Below the pieces are notes generated by a model that was not told the origin of the DNA, made no database searches, and was given only the letters and a program-made list of their open reading frames with translations. From an uncultured Eubacteriales bacterium (GTDB lineage: Bacteria; Bacillota; Clostridia; Oscillospirales; Oscillospiraceae), in NCBI GenBank assembly GCA_900549405.1, contig URNZ01000003.1:1-64000 (forward strand): DNA of 64,000 nucleotides, written 5' to 3'. A program made the position numbers and the translations under genes. Of this stretch, positions 22,886-31,861 are shown piece by piece (within the stretch, counting starts at the first letter, position 1; each line of letters opens with the position of its first letter).

Positions 22886-22980
22886 GCAAGCAGGGGAGCC
22901 CGGGCTGTCGGGCTGAGAGGGAGCAAGCGCGCTCCGACCCTTTCACCTGATGCGGGTCATGCCGCCGGAGGGACGTTTGC
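22886..22980 (+). promoter_or_regulatory. TPP riboswitch (THI element)
   Basis: P1 closes with GCAAG / TTTGC at the ends. Core elements are present in order: GGGGAGCC, CTGAGAGG (the pyrimidine-sensing arm, near 22913), and the ACCTGATGCGGGTCATGCC box with CGGAGGGA (about 22945-22973). This is a canonical thiamin pyrophosphate aptamer and predicts repression of thiW when TPP is plentiful. Confidence 0.96.
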
Positions 22981-23000
22981 CGGTCATATTTTCAATTTGA

Positions 23001-23033
23001 CGGGGGCGGTCCTTTGGGGCCGCCCCCGTTTTC
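23001..23033 (+). terminator. Riboswitch-controlled intrinsic terminator
   Basis: CGGGGGCGG / CCGCCCCCG with TTTTC, 20 bases after the TPP aptamer; the probable off-state of its expression platform. Confidence 0.8.
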
Positions 23034-23304
23034 GGTGTATCCACTTTTTTCAGGGGGGATGTGGAAAAAACCAGGCGCCCCGGCCCAGGGCCGGGAGCGG
23101 ACCGAGGGGGAGCGCCCTGGGTCCGGGCCCAACAGCCAGCGATGGGAAGCCGTGTTCCGGCGTGAGAGGAGACCAGCAAGTCTCGACCGAACCGAAGAAG
23201 CGAACGCTTTTTCGGCCCTGTTCACCGGCGAAAAGCCGAGAGAGAGGGAAACGCTGCGGGCCTTTTGCGCGGTTTTTCCCCGTTTGAAAAAGGAGTTTTA
23301 CACC
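23034..23304 (+). other. Long GC-rich leader between terminator and thiW
   Basis: About 270 bases with no convincing gene. Several stems can be drawn: CCGGCCC / GGGCCGG (near 23081-23097), GAGAC / GTCTC (near 23169-23184) and CCGAAGAAGCG / CGCTTTTTCGG (near 23192-23215). I do not recognise a known RNA class. An open frame runs through it in phase with thiW but lacks a ribosome site. Confidence 0.35.
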
Positions 23305-23826
23305 ATGAATCAGTCCAATGTGAAAAAGCTGGCGGTGGCCGGGCTGCTGTGCGCCCTGGCCGTGGTGGGCAGCATATTCATCGTCTTCCCCGTCTTTGGC
23401 AGCAAGTGCGCCCCGGTGCAGCACATGGTCAACATCCTGTGCGCCGTGTTCCTGGGCCCTTGGTACGGGGTGGGTGTGGCCTTTGGGGCCAGCCTCATCC
23501 GCAACCTGCTGGGCGTGGGCAGCCTGATGGCCTTCCCGGGCAGCATGTGCGGGGCCCTGCTGTGCGGTCTGGTGTTCTGGAAGACCAAGAACCTGGCCGC
23601 CACGCTGGTGGGCGAGGTGTTCGGCACCGGCATCATCGGCGGTCTGGCCGCCTATCCCGTGGCTGTGCTGTTTATGAACGTCGGCGCCGCCGCTGTGGCC
23701 TTCTATGCCTATATCATCCCCTTCCTCATCTCCACTGTGGCCGGTTCTATTCTGGCCGGTATCTTAGTGGCCGCCCTGAAGCGCACCGGCGCTTTGAAGA
23801 CCATGGGCGCGGCCCTGGAGCAGTAA
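23305..23826 (+). CDS. thiW: ThiW, thiazole/thiamin precursor ECF transporter S component, 173 aa
   Basis: Predicted membrane subunit for uptake of the thiamin precursor hydroxyethylthiazole, energized by a shared ECF module. About five helices; the start KKLAVAGLLCALAVVGSIFIVFPVFGSKCAPVQHMVNILCAVFLGPWYGVGVAFG and the later SLMAFPGSMCGALLCGL are characteristic of ThiW. The TPP riboswitch upstream supports this function independently. ATG 23305 is chosen for its ribosome site (AAAAGGAG, ten bases upstream), not the much longer frame from 23014. Confidence 0.94.
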   Translation: MNQSNVKKLAVAGLLCALAVVGSIFIVFPVFGSKCAPVQHMVNILCAVFLGPWYGVGVAFGASLIRNLLGVGSLMAFPGSMCGALLCGLVFWKTKNLAATLVGEVFGTGIIGGLAAYPVAVLFMNVGAAAVAFYAYIIPFLISTVAGSILAGILVAALKRTGALKTMGAALEQ

Positions 23827-23842
23827 GACAAGATCATTATAA

Positions 23843-23890
23843 GAAAACTGCGGCGCAGCCCATCTGTAAAAGGGCTGCGCCGCAGTTTTA
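23843..23890. terminator. Bidirectional terminator between thiW and the kinase-like gene
   Basis: AAAACTGCGGCGCAGCCC / GGGCTGCGCCGCAGTTTT, with T-runs on both strands. Confidence 0.93.
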
Positions 23891-23903
23891 TCTGATCGTT
23901 TTT

Positions 23904-24938
23904 TTAAGGCTTTGTGCCGGGGACGAAGTGCCGGGCGGGCAGCACGTCGGCCAGGGCCACCAGGGGAACGGACAGGCCGCCGTCCCGCTGCAAGCGCGGG
24001 GTGCGCACCGTCACCCGGGTGGGCATAGGTCCGGTGGGCAGGGCTAAAATCGCCGCCGGGACGCCAGCTTCGGAGGAATTTACCATCAGGCTGCCCCCGT
24101 GGAGCCGGGCAATGATCCCGGCCAGGGGCATCCCCAATCCGGCCCCCGAGCCGGGGCGGGGGACGCCATAGTCGCTCTCACGCCCCAGCAGAGCGTCCAG
24201 CTGCTGGGGGGGTGGGGCCGACCCCGGGGCCACGGTGACCACGGCTCGGGTGCCCAGCCGCCGCAGGGACAGGGTCAATGGCCCCCGGCCTGTCCACCGG
24301 GCTCCGTTGGCGATCAGCTCCAGCAGCACGTGCTCCAGCAGCCCTGAGTCCCCGGGGATGAGCAGGGAGGACAGGGCGCTGTGATAGGTCAGGACGACGC
24401 CCTCCGCCCCCAAAAGACCGGCGCAGCCGTCCACCACCTTGCGGCACAGGGCGGCCAGGTCCATGGCCGCGGGGTGAAAGTCCCGCGTCCCGGGCTGGCC
24501 CAGCTGGCGGAGCAGGTCCAGGTTGTCCGTCAGGCGGAAGAGCTGATAATAGCTCTTCCAGAACATCCCCTGAGAGGCCGGGGGGATATCCGCCGCCGCC
24601 AGCTGCATCTGGGCCAGATAGGTGCGCATCTGGCGCAGGGCCCCGTCCAGCTGGGGGTCGGTCAGCGCCGGTTGGGGCGCGGGGATCAGCACGGCCAGCC
24701 GCCCCCACTTCGTCTCGGTCAGCTGGACCCGCCAGGCCGCGCCGCCCAGGGTGACCAGACCGCCGCCCTCCCCGGAGAGGGCCAGCAGCTCCGGGGGTAT
24801 CGGCTCCCCCGGCTCCAGCTGAGGCAGCCGCCGCCGGACCGCCCCGTTGATGGCCACGATCCGGTCCTGCCACAGCAGCAGCGCCGCCGCCGGGAATGCG
24901 TTCAAAAAGCTCTCGCGCAGCTCTTGCACGTCGGACAT
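23904..24938 (-). CDS. Sensor-histidine-kinase-like protein with degenerate phosphoacceptor region, 344 aa
   Basis: N-terminal PAS-like segment (about 1-85: FLNAFPAAALLLWQDRIVAINGAVRRRLP), a helical dimerisation region (about 95-160) and a HATPase domain with N-box ELIANGARWT and G-box GSGAGLGMPLAGIIARLHGGSL. The H-box histidine expected in the helical region (HE-x-R or similar) is not visible: the helix reads MRTYLAQMQLA and KSYYQLFRLTDNLDLL. After the HATPase a 60-residue tail follows. No transmembrane helix and no adjacent response regulator. It could be a phosphatase-type or non-catalytic regulator. GGAGGAG precedes ATG. Confidence 0.78.
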   Translation of the reverse strand: MSDVQELRESFLNAFPAAALLLWQDRIVAINGAVRRRLPQLEPGEPIPPELLALSGEGGGLVTLGGAAWRVQLTETKWGRLAVLIPAPQPALTDPQLDGALRQMRTYLAQMQLAAADIPPASQGMFWKSYYQLFRLTDNLDLLRQLGQPGTRDFHPAAMDLAALCRKVVDGCAGLLGAEGVVLTYHSALSSLLIPGDSGLLEHVLLELIANGARWTGRGPLTLSLRRLGTRAVVTVAPGSAPPPQQLDALLGRESDYGVPRPGSGAGLGMPLAGIIARLHGGSLMVNSSEAGVPAAILALPTGPMPTRVTVRTPRLQRDGGLSVPLVALADVLPARHFVPGTKP

Positions 24939-25025
24939 GGTGACTCCTCCAAACCTGTGATCGGCTCATTTCTCTCTGGCTGCCTGTGTCGGTGGGCCGT
25001 CTTTGTGCAGTTTACGTTCACAGTG

Positions 25026-25054
25026 ATTATACCAAAGTTTACCACACCCGGCAA
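25026..25054 (-). promoter_or_regulatory. Promoter of the kinase-like gene
   Basis: Minus strand TTGCCG (25049-25054), 17-base spacer, TATAAT (25026-25031). The remaining DNA up to gap (25055-25230) is AT-rich and holds nothing else I can name. Confidence 0.65.
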
Positions 25055-25230
25055 GAACAAAAGTGAAAAACCGTAAATTTTGTCGAACAGCCGGTTTACT
25101 CCGCTTTTAAGCCCCCGGAGCCGCCGCCTTTTTAGTATAAGGCCGGGCTTACCCACGGTATGGCTAATTTTAATAAAAAATCTTTTGGATTTATAGGAAA
25201 AAAACCACTACCAAAATTCTTGCAACGGGG

Positions 25231-25236
25231 GTATAA
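25231..25236 (+). promoter_or_regulatory. -10 box upstream of gap
   Basis: Perfect TATAAT 72 bases before the gap start, in AT-rich DNA; no good -35 at standard spacing. Confidence 0.5.
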
Positions 25237-25287
25237 TAGGGACAGTTCCAAGCAACAAGCATTCAAAATTCCAAAGCGTGAATATGA

Positions 25288-26319
<1,032 letters not shown>

Positions 26320-26329
26320 GAATGCATCC

Positions 26330-26367
26330 AAAATTCCCGGTCAGGTTTCTGACCGGGAATTTTTTTG
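26330..26367 (+). terminator. Intrinsic terminator of gap
   Basis: AAATTCCCGGTCAG / CTGACCGGGAATTT followed by a T-run. Confidence 0.93.
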
Positions 26368-26420
26368 CGCTTTCTCAAAGAAAATCACAGAAGCTGTTAC
26401 CTGAATTCTGGTGGAAAGAG

Positions 26421-26449
26421 TTGAATTTTCCAGTTTTGAATAGTACAAT
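26421..26449 (+). promoter_or_regulatory. Promoter of the SLH-domain protein gene
   Basis: TTGAAT (26421-26426), 17-base spacer, TACAAT (26444-26449). Confidence 0.65.
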
Positions 26450-26501
26450 AGAAAAAAGTTGAATTCTTGTGTGGATTCAGAACAGAGAGAGGGATGACGT
26501 T

Positions 26502-29324
26502 ATGAGAAAACGGATACTGAGCGTTTTGCTCTGCCTTGTCATGCTGACTGGGTTGTTTCCGGCAGCCGCCCTTGCGGCGGACGAAGAGGCAGAGGGCCCG
26601 GCGGCGCAGGTGGGCGGCCAGACCTATTCCAGCCTAAAGGCCGCGATCACCGCCGCAGGAGCGGGCGGCACCATCACCCTGCTGCGGGACTATCGGCAGC
26701 AGGGCGACGAGGATGCGGTCCTCCTTGATCTGACCGATAAAACGCTGGACTTAAACGGCTTTACCTATCACTTCGGGTATGCCTGTCACTTTACCGGCAG
26801 CAACGGCACGATCAAAAACGGCGCGATGACCATAGACGACAACAGCAACGACACCTGGGCGCTAGCCGTCAACGGGCCCTATGCAGATCATTTTACCATC
26901 GATGGCGTCACGCTGAACAAGGGCATCCTGATCCAGCACGGGACGGACGTTCAGCTGAACGATCTGACGGTGACAACGCCGGAGCGTAATGATGCGGCGG
27001 CGGTCCAGATCAATGGCGGGTGCTCTGCCACCATCACCGGCGGCAGCTATACCGCCACCGGCTACGCCGCGTCCGCCGTACACAACAACGGCGGCACGCT
27101 GACCATCAACGGCGGTAAATTTTTCGCCAGCGGCTCTGACGCGAGGACCGTGTGGAACGGCCTGAAAAATGATACGGACAACCGGGTCACGATAAGCACC
27201 ACCACCATCAACGACGGGATCTTTACGAAGGAGAACGGGTGGCTGCTTTACAACTGGTCCAAACTGACCATCAATGGCGGCACGTTTATCGCTGAAAACA
27301 GCTTTTTGAACGATTACCTCAGCACTGCGGAGACGACCCTGAACGACGGATACTTCGGGAAGGTAAATTATTTCGGCAGCGGCGTTGGCCGCCTGGATAT
27401 TTACGGCGGCTGTTATGAGATCGAGCCCTATCCGTCTAGGTCGGTCTCTGAGGATGCCCCCTATGGATACACGGTGATCCTCAGCGACGTACCCGGCTAT
27501 CCCTATCAGGTGGTGAAGAAGACCAACGATGTGTACGCCTGCGCCTACCCGGACAGCTTGCCCGATGTCCCGAAGGACCATCCGATGTATTACGCTCCGA
27601 CGACTTGCCAGGTGGATGTGCTGGAAGCGGCGGTGAGAGAGGCTGCGCAGGAGCTGGACGAGGAAACTATTTATGAACTGAAAATGCGGGCATCGGAGTC
27701 TGGCGGCACAAAGTTTGACGTACTGCCGGGGTATATTTACCTGTATGTGGTCGCAGATATGCACTTTGTGCCGGGTGACCTGGAGAAAGACCATCTCTCC
27801 ATGGAACTGACCCCGGTATACAGCATCTGGGCATCTACGGAGTCTGACTATGGGTGCAATGATTTCGACGAGGACGAGAATGGCGACCCTTACAGATCCG
27901 ACTGCTACAAGGTCCAGGCCGCCCAGGAATTGCAGATCGATAAGCCGGTAACGGTCCAGCTCAGGACTTTGCCGGACGACTTTGTAAACGATCTGCTTGC
28001 CTCGGATGGCGTTTATGTCGAGCATCTGAAGGGCGAACAGAAGTATATCTATGACTGCAAGCTGATCGAGCTCAATAGCGAGCCGACTCCCACGGCGCTG
28101 TATGACGCGGCGGATGAAAATTCGGATGGTTCCGAAGCTGGAAACGGGTCTGCGTACAACTACCAATACTATCTGGAGTTTACCACCCAACACGGGTTCT
28201 CCCCCTTTGCGGTCACCACGGAGCTTCCTGTGGCGACCATCACCGGCCAGGACGGCGTGACCACCGGCTATGACAGCCTTCAGGCTGCGGCGGACGCGGC
28301 CAAGAGCGGCGACAAGATCGTCCTCCACAGCGGCGGGCAGCACGCGCTGCAATTTTCCGCCACCAAGGCGATCGAGATCATCAACCAGACCGGCAGGGAA
28401 GTGACGGTCACGTTCAACGGCGAGGATAAGACCCTGGCGAATGAGAAGTCGGAGTCGTTCTCCTACACAAAGCCGGAGCCGACCCCGGAACCTACGCCCA
28501 CCCCCAGCACCAGCCACGGCGGCGGTTCCAGCCGCGGCAGCAGCTACGCTGTTTCCACCCCCAAGGCGGACAACGGCAGCGTGAGCGTGAACAACGGCGC
28601 CTCTGCCAAGAAGGGCGACACCGTGACCATCACCGTGAAGCCTGACGCCGGTTACGAGATCGACAAGGTGACTGTGACCGACAGCAAGGGTAACACGATC
28701 AACGTGACCGACAAGGGCGACGGCAAGTTCAGCTTTACCATGCCTGACAGCAAGGTGGACGTGAAGGCCACTTTCGTGAAGAGCGAAGTCAAGCCTGACC
28801 AGCCCACTAAAACCACCTTTGTGGATGTCCCTGTTAACAGCTGGTACGCCGATGCGGCGGACTTTGTGGCCCAGCGGGGCCTCATGTCCGGCGTAGGTGA
28901 GAATCTCTTCGGCGGCAATCAGAACACCACCCGCGCCATGCTCATGACCATCCTGGCCCGCATGGACGGCCAGGACGTGACCGGCGGCGCGACCTGGTAC
29001 GAGAAGGCCATGAATTGGGCCAAGCAGACCGGCGTGTCCGACGGCACCATGCCCGAGGTCAACATCACCCGGGAGCAGCTGGCGACGATGCTCTATAGCT
29101 ACGCCAAGCTGAAGGGCCTGGATACTACCCAGGGCGGCATGGCCGTGCGGGAGTTCAACGACTACGACAGCATTTCCAGCTGGGCGGGCCAGTCCATGAC
29201 CTGGGCCGTGAACGCGGGCATCCTGTCCGGGCGGGGCAATAACACCCTGGCTCCCACCGCTGGTGCCACCCGTGCCGAGATGGCCGTGATGCTCCAGCAG
29301 TTTGTGAAGCTGACGGAGAAGTAA
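26502..29324 (+). CDS. Secreted S-layer-homology protein with beta-solenoid-like region, 940 aa
   Basis: Signal peptide (residues 1-27: basic start, hydrophobic core, AALAA cleavage-like end). Residues about 40-320 contain repeated INGG-x-(F/Y) and TINDGIF / TLNDGYF units, typical of right-handed beta-helix surface proteins. A second domain of unknown type spans about 320-650. A Pro-Thr linker (PEPTPEPTPTP) leads to an InlB-B-like repeat (KADNGSVSVNN ... DSKVDVKATF), then three SLH domains (about 770-940: FVDVPVNSWYADA, WYEKAMNWAKQ, SWAGQSMTWAVNAGILSG). SLH domains bind pyruvylated wall polysaccharide; a CsaB-type enzyme is encoded at 37236. ATG 26502 is eight bases after GAGAGGG. Confidence 0.9.
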   Translation: MRKRILSVLLCLVMLTGLFPAAALAADEEAEGPAAQVGGQTYSSLKAAITAAGAGGTITLLRDYRQQGDEDAVLLDLTDKTLDLNGFTYHFGYACHFTGSNGTIKNGAMTIDDNSNDTWALAVNGPYADHFTIDGVTLNKGILIQHGTDVQLNDLTVTTPERNDAAAVQINGGCSATITGGSYTATGYAASAVHNNGGTLTINGGKFFASGSDARTVWNGLKNDTDNRVTISTTTINDGIFTKENGWLLYNWSKLTINGGTFIAENSFLNDYLSTAETTLNDGYFGKVNYFGSGVGRLDIYGGCYEIEPYPSRSVSEDAPYGYTVILSDVPGYPYQVVKKTNDVYACAYPDSLPDVPKDHPMYYAPTTCQVDVLEAAVREAAQELDEETIYELKMRASESGGTKFDVLPGYIYLYVVADMHFVPGDLEKDHLSMELTPVYSIWASTESDYGCNDFDEDENGDPYRSDCYKVQAAQELQIDKPVTVQLRTLPDDFVNDLLASDGVYVEHLKGEQKYIYDCKLIELNSEPTPTALYDAADENSDGSEAGNGSAYNYQYYLEFTTQHGFSPFAVTTELPVATITGQDGVTTGYDSLQAAADAAKSGDKIVLHSGGQHALQFSATKAIEIINQTGREVTVTFNGEDKTLANEKSESFSYTKPEPTPEPTPTPSTSHGGGSSRGSSYAVSTPKADNGSVSVNNGASAKKGDTVTITVKPDAGYEIDKVTVTDSKGNTINVTDKGDGKFSFTMPDSKVDVKATFVKSEVKPDQPTKTTFVDVPVNSWYADAADFVAQRGLMSGVGENLFGGNQNTTRAMLMTILARMDGQDVTGGATWYEKAMNWAKQTGVSDGTMPEVNITREQLATMLYSYAKLKGLDTTQGGMAVREFNDYDSISSWAGQSMTWAVNAGILSGRGNNTLAPTAGATRAEMAVMLQQFVKLTEK

Positions 29325-29334
29325 GAAAACAGCA

Positions 29335-29371
29335 AAAACCCTCGGCGGCTCTTGGGCCGCCGAGGGTTTTG
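29335..29371. terminator. Bidirectional terminator after the SLH gene
   Basis: AAAACCCTCGGCGGC / GCCGCCGAGGGTTTT between two convergent genes. Confidence 0.9.
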
Positions 29372-29378
29372 AACTTAT

Positions 29379-30059
29379 TTATGCTTCCTCCCCCTGGTCG
29401 GCGTTTTTCAGGCTGCGCAGGTGGAGATAGACGGTGTTTTTGGACACGCCCAGCTCCTGGGCGACTTTGGGCACGGCGTTTTTCATCTTGAAGATGCCCT
29501 GCTCGTGGACCAGACGGATGATCTCCTTGTTCCGGTTCACAGAGGAGATGCGGGGGTCGGCGAACACGGTGGCCTTGGCCTGGTCCAGGGCGGCGTGGAT
29601 GAAGTGGTCCACGTTGTCGCTGAAGGTCTCGCTGCGCTGGGGCAGGGGGGAGGGAGACCCGGCGGGGAAGAAGCCGGACAGGAAGGTGGCCATGGGGATG
29701 TCCGTGTGGAAGTTGATGCACAGCATGGCGATCATTCGTCCGTTGTCCCCCAGAATGGGAATGGTGGTGGACTTGAGCAGGGTGCCGTTTTGATAGTTGA
29801 AGTACACCTGGGGCTCGGGCTTCTGCTTTTGCTCCAGGTCCCGCAGCAGGTTCAGCCCAAAGTCGGTGATGGGGGCGCCGGGCTTGCGGTTGGAGTAGTG
29901 CCCGTTGATGATCTTTACCACGGAGTGACTCAGGTCCTCCAGGCTGTGGAGGACAAATTCATAGCCCTCCCCCAGGTACAGCGCCAGACCGTCCATGGCC
30001 GCGGCGCAGGATTCCAGAATTTTTCGTTCGGTGGAGCTGAACGTAAGATGATCTGCCAC
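29379..30059 (-). CDS. YheO-like transcriptional regulator (PAS_6 plus HTH), 226 aa
   Basis: N-terminal YheO-type PAS domain (about 20-130: FVLHSLEDLSHSVVKIINGHYSNRKPGAPITDFGLNLL, then GNGRMIAMLCINF) and a C-terminal helix-turn-helix (about 170-220: VNRNKEIIRLVHEQGIFKMKNAVPKVAQELGVSKNTVYLHLRSLK). Such regulators sense unknown small molecules and often sit beside ridA, amino-acid deaminase or transporter genes, as here. The start is GTG 30059; a GGGG-rich ribosome site lies about 12 bases upstream. It is divergent from ridA, with a palindrome over its own -35 (30212-30230). Confidence 0.88.
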   Translation of the reverse strand: MADHLTFSSTERKILESCAAAMDGLALYLGEGYEFVLHSLEDLSHSVVKIINGHYSNRKPGAPITDFGLNLLRDLEQKQKPEPQVYFNYQNGTLLKSTTIPILGDNGRMIAMLCINFHTDIPMATFLSGFFPAGSPSPLPQRSETFSDNVDHFIHAALDQAKATVFADPRISSVNRNKEIIRLVHEQGIFKMKNAVPKVAQELGVSKNTVYLHLRSLKNADQGEEA

Positions 30060-30187
30060 AAAGCATGACCCCTTTTAAGTGAAATAAATATGGTCTAGTT
30101 CATTTTCTAAAGTAAAATTGCTTCCGGTTCTTTCTGATGTTTGGATCAGAAACAGGATGAAAAAAGAAAATGAATAGATTTGTAATT

Positions 30188-30230
30188 ATTATAACAGAAT
30201 ATCCCGAAAAAAACAAGGGAGCCCCTTGTT
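30188..30230 (-). promoter_or_regulatory. Promoter of the YheO-like gene with overlapping palindrome
   Basis: Minus strand TTGTTT (30211-30216), 17-base spacer, TATAAT (30188-30193). AACAAGG-N5-CCTTGTT (30212-30230) overlaps the -35 and is a plausible autoregulatory operator. The leader is about 120 bases. Confidence 0.6.
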
Positions 30231-30285
30231 AAAAAGTGATGAAGATTAGTTGGAACAGAAAATACAACGGATAAAGAAAAAACTA

Positions 30286-30314
30286 TTGACTAAAATTAAC
30301 TATCTCATTATACT
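30286..30314 (+). promoter_or_regulatory. Promoter of ridA
   Basis: TTGACT (30286-30291), 17-base spacer, TATACT (30309-30314). Confidence 0.75.
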
Positions 30315-30375
30315 AAGCGTGGCAGATAGCCGTCTCCCCTTTGGCGGAGGCGATGACAAATAGGAGGAACGTAAC

Positions 30376-30750
30376 ATGGAAAAAGTATACACCAAAAATG
30401 CGCCGGAGGCCATCGGCCCCTATTCCCAGGCCGTGAAGGCGGGCGGACTGCTGTTCACCTCCGGGCAGATCCCGCTGATCCCCGAGACGGGGGAGCTGGC
30501 CCAAGGGGACATCGCCGCTCAGGCCGAGCAGTCCTGCAAGAACGTGGCCGCCATTCTGGAGGCGGCGGGCTGCAAGCTCACCGACGTGGTAAAGACCACC
30601 TGCTTTCTGGCGGACATGGCCGACTTCCCCCGCTTTAACGAGGTGTACGGCAAGTATTTCACCGAAAAGCCCGCCCGCTCCTGCGTGGCCGTGAAGACCC
30701 TGCCCAAGAACGTCCTGTGCGAGGTGGAGGCCATCGCAGAGGTCAAGTAA
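30376..30750 (+). CDS. ridA: RidA family enamine/imine deaminase, 124 aa
   Basis: Hydrolyses reactive 2-aminoacrylate and related imines released by PLP enzymes. Full family length; the signature [22 protein letters not shown] carries the catalytic Arg101 and Glu117, and GPYSQAV (14-20) lines the active-site cleft. AGGAGG precedes the ATG at good spacing. Monocistronic, divergent from a YheO-like regulator that may control it. Confidence 0.96.
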   Translation: MEKVYTKNAPEAIGPYSQAVKAGGLLFTSGQIPLIPETGELAQGDIAAQAEQSCKNVAAILEAAGCKLTDVVKTTCFLADMADFPRFNEVYGKYFTEKPARSCVAVKTLPKNVLCEVEAIAEVK

Positions 30751-30754
30751 GTGC

Positions 30755-30794
30755 GAAAAAACAGCCCTGTGCCGCGGCACGGGGCTGTTTTTTG
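30755..30794. terminator. Bidirectional terminator between ridA and the DUF362 gene
   Basis: AAAAAACAGCCC-GTGCC / GGCAC-GGGCTGTTTTTT. Confidence 0.93.
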
Positions 30795-30803
30795 CGGTCG
30801 GGG

Positions 30804-31817
30804 TCACTCCTGGCCGTCCGGCGCAAAGGGCGTTACGTCCTGCACCGCCTGGGCGGGGAGGATGGGGGCGTCGTCGTGGTCGATGTCGATGAGGGTATAG
30901 CGGTCGTTGCCCATGCCCAGCTCCTTCATATAGGACAGCTGGCGCAGGCCGTGGCGGGTCTCCATCCGCTCCACCAGGTCGTGGCCGTCCTCCGGCTTCA
31001 GGGCGTAGATCAGGTCCACCGACGCCTGGTCGGCGGCCAGGATGTCCAGGGAGGCCACGATGCCGATGTTGGGGGTGACCACGGGCATGGCCGCCGTGCC
31101 CTCGCAGTCGCAGGAGACGGACATGTTCCGCAGCACGTTGATATAGCAGATGTGCTGGCCAAAGTGGTCGAACACGGACTTGGTGGACTCGGTCATCCGC
31201 TCCATCAGTTCCTCCTGGGCGATGCTCCACATGTTGGGGTCGCCGGGGACGGAGTGGATCATGCCCTTGCCCACCCGGCCGTCGGCGCAGCCGATGCCGA
31301 TGTTCTTGTTGGAGCCGCCGAAGCCGCCCATGGTGTGGCCCTTGAAGTGGGTCAGGGCCAGGAAAGAGTCGTAGTCGGCCAGGTGGCTGCCCACGGACAT
31401 CTCGTCAAACCACTTGCCCCCCTGGATGGGGAACATGGCGGTGCCCTCCTCATCCAGAATGTCCACGGGGCAGAAGGTCCAGCCGTTGACTTCCAGCGTC
31501 TTGCGGTGCTTTTCGGTGGTGTAGCGGTCCCCGTCGTAATAGGTGTTGGTCTCTACGATGGTGCCGCCGGGCAGCTCCTGCTCCATCAGGGCCTTCACCC
31601 AGGAGCGGGGGATGATGTTGGGGCCGTGCTGCTCGCCGGTGTGGACCTTTACGGCCACTTTTCCGGTGAGGGCGCCGCTGACACGGCGGAAGATGGAAAC
31701 TAAGCCCTGGGCGGACAGGTCCCGGGTGAAATAGACCACGGACTTGTCCCCCGTGCGCTGGTCAAAGGGGATGTAGTGGTCGCCGTTGCTGCCGGGGACG
31801 GGAGAATTGTGTGCCAT
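30804..31817 (-). CDS. DUF362-domain protein, 337 aa
   Basis: DUF362 family: KVAVKVHTGEQHGPNIIPRSWVKALMEQELPGGTIVETNTYYDG near the N-terminus, then LALTHFKGHTMGGFGGSNKNIGIGCADGRVGKGMIHS and NVLRNMSVSCDCEGTAAMPVVTPNIGIVASLDILAADQASVDLI, the conserved core. Many relatives end in a 2[4Fe-4S] ferredoxin domain; none is present here, though a CDC pair remains in the core. Function is unknown. ATG 31817 follows GGAGG by seven bases; 11 upstream codons are rejected. It lies 44 bases downstream of the GGDEF gene on the same strand, so the two may be co-transcribed. Confidence 0.88.
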   Translation of the reverse strand: MAHNSPVPGSNGDHYIPFDQRTGDKSVVYFTRDLSAQGLVSIFRRVSGALTGKVAVKVHTGEQHGPNIIPRSWVKALMEQELPGGTIVETNTYYDGDRYTTEKHRKTLEVNGWTFCPVDILDEEGTAMFPIQGGKWFDEMSVGSHLADYDSFLALTHFKGHTMGGFGGSNKNIGIGCADGRVGKGMIHSVPGDPNMWSIAQEELMERMTESTKSVFDHFGQHICYINVLRNMSVSCDCEGTAAMPVVTPNIGIVASLDILAADQASVDLIYALKPEDGHDLVERMETRHGLRQLSYMKELGMGNDRYTLIDIDHDDAPILPAQAVQDVTPFAPDGQE

Positions 31818-31861
31818 AAAAAAGACCTCCGAACAGAAAATCAGGATCAATAAAACGTAAC

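Noticed and set aside
23014..23304. N-terminal extension of ThiW
   Set aside because: The extra 97 codons lie in riboswitch terminator and structured leader, lack a ribosome site, and are not hydrophobic; a clear site precedes ATG 23305.
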